From Paratractidigestivibacter sp963605405 (lineage in GTDB: Bacteria; Actinomycetota; Coriobacteriia; Coriobacteriales; Atopobiaceae), in the NCBI GenBank assembly GCA_963605405.1, contig CAVCUP010000004.1, forward strand, positions 62,001 to 126,000: 64,000 bases of DNA, given 5' to 3'. Positions 35,029 through 42,285 of the stretch are shown piece after piece. A program made the position numbers and the translations under genes. Positions within the stretch are counted from its first letter, which is position 1; each line of letters starts with the position of its first letter. The notes beneath the pieces were generated by a model, which was given only the letters and a program-made list of their open reading frames with translations, searched no databases and had not been told where the DNA came from.

Positions 35029-36555
35029 TCAGCCCACGGCACCGGAAAGCGTGAGCTCGAGCAAGAGGCGTGTTCCCGGCTCGCAGCGGCAGCGCTCGTC
35101 GGCGCGGATTCCCGCGACCCAAAGGATCGGCCCCGACGCCGAGACGCGCACCACGGGCACCGCGACGCGCTCGGGCACGGGCACACGGGCCTCGCCCAGC
35201 AGGTCGGAGACCTTCTTTGACTGGCCGTGCATCCCGAGCGGACAGAGCACGTCGCCGGAGCGCGGCCCGTCGACCCAGAGCCGCCCGCCGCTCGTGGCGT
35301 CGATCCCGCAGGCCGCGGCGTCGAGGAGCACCGACTCGCCGTCCCACTCGAGACCGTGGGCTCGGGCGAGGGCGCAGACGTCCGTCGCCGCGTCGACCGT
35401 GCGCAGGCGCGCGGTGAGCACGCGGCCACCCGTCGGACCCGCCGCGCCCGGAAGCTCAAGCCGCCCCGGGACCTCGAGCCACGCCGCCGGGGCATCGGGC
35501 GCCGCGGTCCGGGCGCGCAGCACGAGCAGGCCGTGGACGACGCGCGCGTCCACGCCCATCGGAATGGTCGCCGAACCCTCCCCCGCCGCGACAATGCGCA
35601 GGACAGAGGCGATGTGGCGGGCCTCCAGCCGAGCCTCCGGGCAGACCTCGAGGATGGCCGCCCGCACGACGCGCCGGGCGATGGCCACCTCTGTCGCCGC
35701 AAGGCGCGCCGCGTCGAGCGCCGTGACGCCCTCGTCGGTCCGCCGCGTGAGATCGCGCCGCGCGCGGGCCGCCACGGCCGTGAGATAGGCGTCCTCGTCG
35801 GAGAGGATGTCGCAGGTGTTCGTGAGGCTCGCGGCCAGGCGCTCGTTGCGCTTCTTGGCCACGGGAAGAAGCTCGTGGCGCACGAATGCGCGCAGGTAGC
35901 GGGTATCGGCGTTGGTCGCGTCCTCTCGCCAGACGATGCCGCGCATACGCAGCAGGTCGCAGAGCTCGTCGTGGGTGCGGTCGAGCAACGGGCGCACGAT
36001 GCGGTTGCGGCGGCGCGGAATCGAGGAGAGGCCCGCCGCGCCCGTGCCGCGGATCGCGTTGATGAAGAACGTCTCGGCGCGGTCGTCGGCCGTGTGCGCG
36101 GTGAGGATCCGCGCCGCCGAGCGCGCACAGCCGACCTCGGCGCAGAGCCGGTTGGCGAGCTCGACCGCCGCCGAGTAGCGCGCGATCCGCCCCGCGTTCT
36201 CCACGTTGCCGTCCGTGCTCGCGGCGAGTTCGGAGACGTCGACGCGCCGCACGTCGCAGGGGATGCCGTAGCGCTCGGAAAGCCCGCGGACGAACTCCTC
36301 GTCCTCCTGCGCGTCCATACCGCGAAGCTGATGGTTCACATGGAGCACGTGGAGGCGCTCGCGAGCGATGCGCGCGCGGCCCCGGCCGTCGTCGATGTCG
36401 AGCTCGGAGCTCGCGGCGAGGACGAGCAGCGCCGTCGAGTCCGCCCCGCCCGAGACCATGAGGACCACGGGCGCGCGCAGCTCGTCGTCCTCCTGCCCGC
36501 TCGGCCGCTCGAAGCGCTGCCGCCCTGCCGCGTATCGGCGAGAAACACTCGGCAT
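35029..36555 (-). CDS. tilS: tRNA(Ile)-lysidine synthase (508 aa)
   Basis: Modifies C34 of the CAU-anticodon isoleucine tRNA to lysidine, so that it reads AUA. N-type ATP pyrophosphatase loop VLMVSGGADSTALLVL near residue 33, LHVNHQLRGMDAQED, ILTAHTADDRAETFFIN, GAAGLSSIPRRRNRIVRPLL and IVWREDATN, followed by the TilS substrate-binding and C-terminal domains (GLVCPLGMHGQSKKVSDLL-like region near 460). Start ATG 36555 with GGGGAGG upstream; the longer frame to 36603 is unlikely. It is divergent from the metallo-beta-lactamase-fold gene with only 61 bases between starts. Confidence 0.93.
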   Translation of the reverse strand: MPSVSRRYAAGRQRFERPSGQEDDELRAPVVLMVSGGADSTALLVLAASSELDIDDGRGRARIARERLHVLHVNHQLRGMDAQEDEEFVRGLSERYGIPCDVRRVDVSELAASTDGNVENAGRIARYSAAVELANRLCAEVGCARSAARILTAHTADDRAETFFINAIRGTGAAGLSSIPRRRNRIVRPLLDRTHDELCDLLRMRGIVWREDATNADTRYLRAFVRHELLPVAKKRNERLAASLTNTCDILSDEDAYLTAVAARARRDLTRRTDEGVTALDAARLAATEVAIARRVVRAAILEVCPEARLEARHIASVLRIVAAGEGSATIPMGVDARVVHGLLVLRARTAAPDAPAAWLEVPGRLELPGAAGPTGGRVLTARLRTVDAATDVCALARAHGLEWDGESVLLDAAACGIDATSGGRLWVDGPRSGDVLCPLGMHGQSKKVSDLLGEARVPVPERVAVPVVRVSASGPILWVAGIRADERCRCEPGTRLLLELTLSGAVG

Positions 36556-36616
36556 CCTGACCTCCCCAACGTGTATCTTTTTTCGGTGCAAAGTGTACGG
36601 CAACGAGAGGGGACGG

Positions 36617-37423
36617 ATGTACCCGCAGATTCACCTTCATGTGCTTGCGAGCGGCTCGAAGGGCAACGCCGCCCTGGTGGAGGGGCCGGAAGGGTTCGTG
36701 CTCGTGGACTGCGGGATCTCGCACAAGGCCCTGCGCGAGCGCAGCCGCGAGCTCGGGCTCGACCTCGGGCGCCTGCGCGCCGTCCTCGTCACGCATGAGC
36801 ACGGCGACCACACCCGCGGCCTTCCCGTGCTGGCCAAGCGCTTCGTCGGCCCGATGTACGCGACGGCAGGCACCGTCGGCGCCCGGAAGGACCTCGTGGG
36901 CCTGCCCTTCTCGCTCGTGGGCCATTCGTGCGAGCTCGAGCTCGCGGGCATGCGCGTGCGGGCCTTCCCCACCTCGCACGACGTGGCGGACCCCATGTGC
37001 TTCCGCTTCGAGACGGACGACGACGTGCTCGGCTACTGCACCGACACGGGCGTCCTCACGCCCGAGGCCGCCGAGCTGCTCTTCGGCGCGCGCGTCCTCG
37101 CCCTCGAGTCCAACCACGACCCGCGCATGCTCGCCACCGGGCCCTACCCCGCCTACCTCAAGGAACGCGTCGGCGGCGAGCGCGGGCACCTCTCCAACGA
37201 GCAGGCGGCCGAGGCCCTGAGCGACCTCGTGGATGAGGACACCGAGACCGTGGTGGCCATGCATCTCTCGCAGGAGAACAATCGGCCGAGCGTCTGCATC
37301 CGAACGCTCGCCGAGGCCGTGGGCGCGCAAGGCGTGGACGGCGCCTGGGCCGAGGCGCGCACGCCCGACGGGCTTCTCTCCATCTGCGCGGCCGCCCAGG
37401 ATTGGCCCATGACCATCTGGTAG
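36617..37423 (+). CDS. Metallo-beta-lactamase-fold hydrolase, YycJ/WalJ-like (268 aa)
   Basis: Compact MBL-fold protein with the sequence HVLASGSKGNAALVEG at residues 8-23 and the metal motif LVTHEHGDHTRGL (HxHxDH) near 60. Later ligands are in FPTSHDVADP, YCTDTGVL and ALESNHDP, with a C-terminal VVAMHLSQENN. This matches WalJ (YycJ)-type proteins, which in Firmicutes are linked to coordination of cell-wall metabolism or DNA processing; the substrate is unproven. Start ATG 36617 follows GAGAGGGGACGG. It is divergent from tilS and convergent with hsp20 across a shared terminator. Confidence 0.9.
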   Translation: MYPQIHLHVLASGSKGNAALVEGPEGFVLVDCGISHKALRERSRELGLDLGRLRAVLVTHEHGDHTRGLPVLAKRFVGPMYATAGTVGARKDLVGLPFSLVGHSCELELAGMRVRAFPTSHDVADPMCFRFETDDDVLGYCTDTGVLTPEAAELLFGARVLALESNHDPRMLATGPYPAYLKERVGGERGHLSNEQAAEALSDLVDEDTETVVAMHLSQENNRPSVCIRTLAEAVGAQGVDGAWAEARTPDGLLSICAAAQDWPMTIW

Positions 37424-37507
37424 GGCCGCGGCGAGGCCCGGCCCGCCCGCCCGACGGCCCCATGACGCCCGTCGCGGCCCCTCCGGATTTTTCGTTCGCC
37501 AAACGGC

Positions 37508-37547
37508 AAGAAGCGCGCCACCGGGACGCCCCGGCGACGCGCTTCTT
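37508..37547. terminator. Bidirectional terminator between MBL-fold gene and hsp20
   Basis: Ten-base stem AAGAAGCGCG/CGCGCTTCTT with an internal CCGGG/CCCGG stem in the loop, between convergent genes. TTTATGG follows on the plus strand and TTGCCGTTTGG on the minus strand. Confidence 0.8.
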
Positions 37548-37569
37548 TATGGCTCGACCCAAATAGACG

Positions 37570-38001
37570 CTAGTCGATGGAGATCTTTGTGACGTTGGCC
37601 TTCTGGACCTGCTTGGGGACGTTCACGGTGAGCACGCCGCCCTCGAGCTTGGCGGAAAGGCCGGCCGTGGCCGCGTCCTTAAGGTAGACGCCGCGCGTGG
37701 CGCTCCACTCGCCGGTCTCCTTGTACAGGAAGTTCTTGCCCTTCTGCTCGTCGGACTCCTTCTTCTCGACGGAGATGGAGAGACGGCCCTCGTTGAGCTC
37801 GACGTCGATCTCTTCGCGCTTGACGCCCGCGAGCTCGGCCGTGACCACGTACGCGTCGCCCGCGTCCTCGACGTCCATCTTGAAGCCGGCCTCCTTGGAA
37901 AGAGAGGCCAGCGGGGCGTCGAAGAAGCCGTCGAAAGCGTCGAAGGGCCAGGAAGAACGAAGCGCGCGGCCGTAACGATCGTAAGGAACCATGCTTGCCA
38001 T
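37570..38001 (-). CDS. Small heat-shock protein Hsp20 (143 aa)
   Basis: Alpha-crystallin-domain chaperone that holds unfolded proteins. The ACD spans about residues 38-135: FKMDVEDAGDAYVVTAELAG, LSISVEKKE, YKETGEWSATRGVYLKDA and the conserved AKLEGGVLTVNVPK. A short N-terminal arm is rich in aromatics. ATG 38001 with AAGGAG nine bases upstream is preferred over GTG 38010, which overlaps the ribosome-binding site. An HspR-type palindrome at 38134-38160 precedes it, shared with clpB and dnaK. It is divergent from the membrane-protein gene at 38267. Confidence 0.95.
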   Translation of the reverse strand: MASMVPYDRYGRALRSSWPFDAFDGFFDAPLASLSKEAGFKMDVEDAGDAYVVTAELAGVKREEIDVELNEGRLSISVEKKESDEQKGKNFLYKETGEWSATRGVYLKDAATAGLSAKLEGGVLTVNVPKQVQKANVTKISID

Positions 38002-38133
38002 AGTAACCACTCCTTTGTGATGGGCGGGCGCCCTGTTTTACTCGGCGCCCCTTGTTTACGTGGTTATTTATGCCCCGCGAGAAAGGATTCATATACCGAG
38101 GATCTCATATTTTCTGCGCGTCACATACTCATC

Positions 38134-38160
38134 ATATCTAAGCGTAATGCACTTAGATAT
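38134..38160 (-). promoter_or_regulatory. HspR-type operator upstream of hsp20
   Basis: ATATCTAA-N11-TTAGATAT, perfect eight-base arms, about 135 bases before the hsp20 start. Same arm sequence and spacing as the sites before clpB (47645) and dnaK (52353). Confidence 0.75.
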
Positions 38161-38266
38161 GTGCACATCTCACGCTGTGAAGAAATTCCTTGCGCGCGGC
38201 CGCCCGCATAGGCAGCGCTAGAATCAATTGAATTGCCGAGCAACCCGAATTTCGGAGATCCAATCG

Positions 38267-38875
38267 ATGGACGAACAGTTCGAGACCGGAAACCAGCCCG
38301 CCGAGCAGCAGCGCGCGTCCGCGACGCCGCAGGTCCCTTCTCCTGCGCAGGAATACGTGCAGGAGGCCGATTACGCGCCGGTGGCCGAATACCCGCAGGC
38401 AGGCGATTACGCGCAGCCGGCCGAGTACCCGCAGGCAGGCGATTACGCGCAGGCGGCCGAATACCCCGACGCACAGGGCCAAGCCCCTGCCCATCAACGC
38501 GCCGCGCGGCCCGGCATCTACGTGCGCCAGCGTCCCGCGCATCGCAGCGTGGGCACCGTGAGCGACTTCGACGGCGCCGAGGACCAGCCCCCCGCGAACA
38601 CCGTGAGCGACTCGGGCTACACCAACCGCGGCCCCCTCATGGGCGGCGCCTCTTACCGGCGCACGCGCGCCGGCGCAAAGAAGATGCAGCGCAACAACCA
38701 GTACGGCCAGTACCTCGAGGTCCCCAAGGGGCGCCGGGACATCTTCGTGAAGCGCGAGCGCAGGTCCAACGCGAAGACGGCCCTCGTGCTCATCCTCGTA
38801 TGCGCCGTTCTGGCCATCGTCGTCTACTTCGTGTGGCAGTTCATGCAGACGAGCTGGGGCGCCGCGGCCATCTAG
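38267..38875 (+). CDS. Single-pass membrane protein with Tyr/Pro repeats (202 aa)
   Basis: Unrecognised family. Residues 1-80 are low complexity with repeats of the form AEYPQAGDYAQ (three near-identical units around residues 36-66). The middle is basic and polar (YRRTRAGAKKMQ, YLEVPKGRRDIFVKRERRS). A single C-terminal helix (TALVLILVCAVLAIVVYFVW) near 172-191 is followed by a short tail, suggesting a tail-anchored protein with its long N-terminus in the cytoplasm. ATG 38267 has CGGAGAT upstream. It is divergent from hsp20. The Tyr/Pro repeats suggest an adaptor or phosphorylation target (inference). A hairpin TCAAGAGA/TCTCTTGA lies about 45 bases after the stop. Confidence 0.75.
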   Translation: MDEQFETGNQPAEQQRASATPQVPSPAQEYVQEADYAPVAEYPQAGDYAQPAEYPQAGDYAQAAEYPDAQGQAPAHQRAARPGIYVRQRPAHRSVGTVSDFDGAEDQPPANTVSDSGYTNRGPLMGGASYRRTRAGAKKMQRNNQYGQYLEVPKGRRDIFVKRERRSNAKTALVLILVCAVLAIVVYFVWQFMQTSWGAAAI

Positions 38876-39016
38876 CCTGCGGCGAGAAGGGCCCCCGATA
38901 AGGGGCGCACTCAAGGCCTCAAGAGAAGCCGTCTCTTGAAAACGTGAGGAGGGCGGGCCCGCCTGGCGGGCCATGCCAGGCGCTCCTATCCCCCTCGCCC
39001 CCCATCCCCGGCGCGC

Positions 39017-39244
39017 CTACCCCCAGGGGTCGCGCTCGAAGAGCGGCTCGGGCATGGGCCTGCGGTCGGAGTAGGGGTCGTAGCCGTCATCGTCCTCGTT
39101 CTCCGCGCGGAAGAACGCGCGGCGCTCCTCGTCCGAGACCTTCTCGGCGGGCCCTGCCGAAACGGTCGCGACCGGCGCGGCGACGGCGCGCGCAGGCCGC
39201 TTGTCCGCCTCTTCTCCCCCGTTAACCTGCGTGCGCGACGGCAT
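39017..39244 (-). CDS. Small acidic hypothetical protein (75 aa)
   Basis: Short, charged, probably disordered protein. Ala/Pro-rich first half, then an acidic segment EKVSDEERRAFFRAENEDDD and an aromatic/Pro C-terminus (GYDPYSDRRPMPEPLFERD). Coding status is supported by GAGGAGG nine bases before ATG 39244 and by a 23-base overlap with the end of the PASTA-protein gene, so it is translationally coupled to that gene. No known domain. Confidence 0.6.
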   Translation of the reverse strand: MPSRTQVNGGEEADKRPARAVAAPVATVSAGPAEKVSDEERRAFFRAENEDDDGYDPYSDRRPMPEPLFERDPWG

Positions 39245-40922
39245 TGGCGTTCGCCTCCTCGGAGGACTCGTCGATGGTGGCGGCGTCGTCCTTGGGCGCC
39301 TCCCTCTTTACGATCGACGAGTCGTCATACAACCCGATAAAAGCCACGTAAACGGCAGGATTGCTGTTATACGCAGAAAGGTCGAGCGCCGAGAAGTGCG
39401 TGCGCGGGAAGGCCATCGCGACCACGTTGGTCGCGCCCTGCGCCCCGCCGATGAGCACCACCCAGGAGCAGTCGGAGCCCTCGCCGTAGGCGCAGATGAA
39501 GTGCCGGCCCTGGGCCTCGTGGCCGAGCGCCGCGAGGTCGTCGGCGGTGCAGGTCTGCTTGAGGCCCGTGAGGCCGCAGTCCTCCATCACGGCCTGGATG
39601 CCGGCCACGGTCTCGGACGTCGCGCCGGCGGGGGCCGCGCCGGACGCGTAAACGTAGCGCACGCCGCCGATGGGGGCGCCCGCAGCGAGCACATCGGTAG
39701 TCGAGCTGCCGCTCACGGCGCCCGTCTCGGGGTTCGGCGTAAAAGCGATCGTGTCCCCGGACTGGCCCTTGTACACCGCGTTCGCGTCCCCGTTGGAGAG
39801 GGTCGCGCCGTAGGCGAGCGTGTACTTCTCGCCGCTCAGGTAGGCCGCAATGTCCTTGGAAGACGCCGAGAGGTACGCTGAGAGGTTCGTGACCGCGTCC
39901 GGATAGGGGCTCGAGACCTGCAGCTCGACCGTCTCGCCGGCAATGGCCTGGACACCCGCCTCCGGGCTGCAGCCGACCACGTAGTTGGGCGCCGCGTCGG
40001 ACTGCACGTAGGTGACCTTGGCGGTGAGGCCGGCCTTCTCCACGGCGGCCTTCGCGGCATCGGCGGTGAGGCCGGTCACGTTCGGCACCACATACGGCGT
40101 GGCCACAGAGAGAACCACCTCGTCGGTGGACTTGAACTCGGAGCCCTCGGCCGGCGAGACGTCGACCACAGTGCCCGCCCCGGCATCGGAATTCACCGAC
40201 TGGATGCGGATGTTCACGGCGCCCAGGTCGTTCAGGGCCTTCTGCGCATCGGCCATCTGCGTGCCCTTGACCTGCGGAATCGTGCGCGCAACGGCCACGG
40301 TGATGGTGGCGCCCGCCGAGGCCTCGGCGCGGGTCCCCGGCTCGGGCGTGCAGGAAAGCACGAGACCGATGTTGGAGTCGGCGGCCTCGGTCTGGACGCT
40401 CACCTTGAAGCCGGCGTCCTCGAGCCGCTTGGTCGCGGCCTCCTGGCCCACGCCAACCACGGCGGGGACGGTCTTGCCGCCCCAGAGCTCCTGCGAATAG
40501 GTGTAGAGCCCGATGCCGCCCAGAACAAGAAGCGCGAAGGCGACGATGAGGGTCACGCCCCACACGGGCATGCTCTTCTTCCTCGTGCTCTTTACCGGCG
40601 ACTCGAGATCGACCGGGCGGTGAGCGGTCGTGAGGTCGGAAGGGTCCACGGGCGAGGCATAGGGCCCGCCGATGGCGTCAATGCCGTCGACGGCGGGCGC
40701 GACATCGCGCGGCAGGGAGGCCGTGGGAGCAGCGGGCGCGACGGTGGTCGCCGGGGCGGCCGTCGGGCGGGTCCGGGCGTCGGCCATCAGCTGCGTGGCG
40801 CCGCCCGCAGCGGGCTCTCCGCCCATCAGCTGCGTGGCGCCGCCATCAGCTGCGGTCGCGCCGCCCATCAGCTGCGTGGCATCGCCGGCGGCTGCGGGGT
40901 TGGGCAGGTCTTTTCTATCCAT
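39222..40922 (-). CDS. PASTA-domain membrane protein with TQLM repeats (566 aa)
   Basis: The cytoplasmic N-terminus (about residues 1-115) contains three repeats of GATQLMGG/ATQLMAD. One transmembrane helix (GVTLIVAFALLVLGGIGLYT) lies near 122-142. Outside follow three PASTA-like domains of ~68 residues (TVPAVVGVGQEAATKRLEDA; VKGTQMADAQKALNDLG; VPNVTGLTADAAKAAVEKAG), then a C-terminal domain of ~200 residues I do not recognise (LSAYLSASSKDIAAYLSGEKY). PASTA modules bind peptidoglycan. There is no kinase domain, so it is not PknB itself, but the TQLM threonines may be kinase targets (inference). Start ATG 40922 with AGGAGGC. Coupled to the 75-residue gene. Confidence 0.87.
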   Translation of the reverse strand: MDRKDLPNPAAAGDATQLMGGATAADGGATQLMGGEPAAGGATQLMADARTRPTAAPATTVAPAAPTASLPRDVAPAVDGIDAIGGPYASPVDPSDLTTAHRPVDLESPVKSTRKKSMPVWGVTLIVAFALLVLGGIGLYTYSQELWGGKTVPAVVGVGQEAATKRLEDAGFKVSVQTEAADSNIGLVLSCTPEPGTRAEASAGATITVAVARTIPQVKGTQMADAQKALNDLGAVNIRIQSVNSDAGAGTVVDVSPAEGSEFKSTDEVVLSVATPYVVPNVTGLTADAAKAAVEKAGLTAKVTYVQSDAAPNYVVGCSPEAGVQAIAGETVELQVSSPYPDAVTNLSAYLSASSKDIAAYLSGEKYTLAYGATLSNGDANAVYKGQSGDTIAFTPNPETGAVSGSSTTDVLAAGAPIGGVRYVYASGAAPAGATSETVAGIQAVMEDCGLTGLKQTCTADDLAALGHEAQGRHFICAYGEGSDCSWVVLIGGAQGATNVVAMAFPRTHFSALDLSAYNSNPAVYVAFIGLYDDSSIVKREAPKDDAATIDESSEEANANAVAHAG

Positions 40923-40998
40923 AGCGGCCTCCTGGTCGCGAAGCATGTCACAGATAGTCACATCCTAACGCGAAACCGCGGGCGCCCGCGCGCGGGGC

Positions 40999-42189
40999 CT
41001 ATAGCCCTGTCGCGCCCCACTTCTCCCCGCCCCCGTGCGGAAAACCGCAGATGGCGCAGGCAGAGACGAAGGCCGTGATGGGGACCGAGAGAACGACCGC
41101 CATGCCTCCGATGAAGCTCTGCAGCAGCTCCGTGGCCACGAAGTCGGAAGCCAGCAGCGTATCGACCTGGGCGCCGAACGCCACCATGACGAGCAGGGCG
41201 GCTATCGCCGTGCCGGCGAAAGCGAGGATGAGGGTCATGCACATGGTGCCGATCATGTCGCGCCCGATAGACATGCCGCTCCGCATGATCTGGCGCCCCT
41301 CGATCCCCTCGCTCAGGCGCGCCATCTCGAACAGGGAACTCGCCACGGACATGCACATGTCCATGACGGCGCCGAGCGCGGAGATGACGACGCCTACGAA
41401 CATGATCTGCCCCACGTCGAGACCCGTGGCCGTGTGGACGGCCAGAAGCTCCTCGGCCTCGTCGAGGTTGTACCCGGAAAGGTTCATGGCCTCGGAAAAC
41501 ACCAGGTAGAGGACAACGGCCACGAGCACGCCCGCCATCGTCGACGCCATCGCCGCGAAGGTCTTTCTCGACAAGCCGTTGAGAAGGACCATGTTGAGCA
41601 CCGTGATGATAAGCGCCGTTGCGCAGCCCATGAGGATGGGCGAGGCGCCGTGATAGATGCCGGGCAGCAGGAACTCCATGATCGCAAAGAGCGAGAAGGC
41701 GAGGCCGACGAGGCTCTTGAGGCCCTTCACGCCCCCGACGGCGCCCATGATGACAGCGAAGAGTCCGAGAATCGCCGCGATGGGCACGGTCCGGTCATAG
41801 TTGAAGATGCTGTAGAACGGCTGCACGCTGCCCTGCGGGTCGTCGACCTTGACCACCACGGCCAGGCCCTCGGTCGCCTCGATGTTGTGCGTGGCCGAGA
41901 GGTCGTTCGTGACCTCGACCTCCTCGCCCGCGTGCTCCCCGGTCTTTACGAGGACGACGACCTTCTGGGTCCCGAGGTTGCGGCCGACCGACTCGTCCCA
42001 CTCGACGGTGCTCGACTCTACCCGCTCGACCACGCCCTTGGCATAGCTCGTACCCTTGACGGTATAAATAATGTAATCGATAGGGTTCGCCGAGTTCCAG
42101 GCAAGAACCGCCGCGACAAAGATGGCCATGATTGCCGCCACGGCCGGCACGCCGTTGCCGACGGAGAGGTACCGCTTGAGTGCCTGCAT
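40999..42189 (-). CDS. YibE/F-like multi-pass membrane protein (396 aa)
   Basis: One N-terminal helix (VAAIMAIFVAAVLAWNSA), an extracytoplasmic beta-rich domain (residues ~45-120: VVERVESSTVEWDE, VVVLVKTGEHAGEEVEV), then about seven transmembrane helices (ILGLFAVIMGAVGGVKGLKSL onward; GATGLD-like loops; VISALGAVMDMCMSVASSL). This matches YibE/F family proteins of Gram-positives, proposed to be transporters of unknown substrate. Start ATG 42189 has AAAGGAAAA upstream. It follows the LPxTG phosphatase gene beyond a hairpin and precedes the PASTA-protein gene by 76 bases. Confidence 0.87.
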   Translation of the reverse strand: MQALKRYLSVGNGVPAVAAIMAIFVAAVLAWNSANPIDYIIYTVKGTSYAKGVVERVESSTVEWDESVGRNLGTQKVVVLVKTGEHAGEEVEVTNDLSATHNIEATEGLAVVVKVDDPQGSVQPFYSIFNYDRTVPIAAILGLFAVIMGAVGGVKGLKSLVGLAFSLFAIMEFLLPGIYHGASPILMGCATALIITVLNMVLLNGLSRKTFAAMASTMAGVLVAVVLYLVFSEAMNLSGYNLDEAEELLAVHTATGLDVGQIMFVGVVISALGAVMDMCMSVASSLFEMARLSEGIEGRQIMRSGMSIGRDMIGTMCMTLILAFAGTAIAALLVMVAFGAQVDTLLASDFVATELLQSFIGGMAVVLSVPITAFVSACAICGFPHGGGEKWGATGL

Positions 42190-42214
42190 GGAAGATTTTC
42201 CTTTCGCGCCCGAG

Positions 42215-42242
42215 GCCGGGCGCCCCGTTGCGGGCACCCGGC
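42215..42242 (-). terminator. Hairpin after the LPxTG phosphatase gene
   Basis: GCCGGG-C-GCCC pairs with GGGC-A-CCCGGC (one mismatch) with a six-base loop, 44 bases past the phosphatase stop. No clear U-tract. Confidence 0.5.
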
Positions 42243-42285
42243 CTGGAGTCAAAGCCGTATGTTCAGATACCGATGTGCGCCTACG

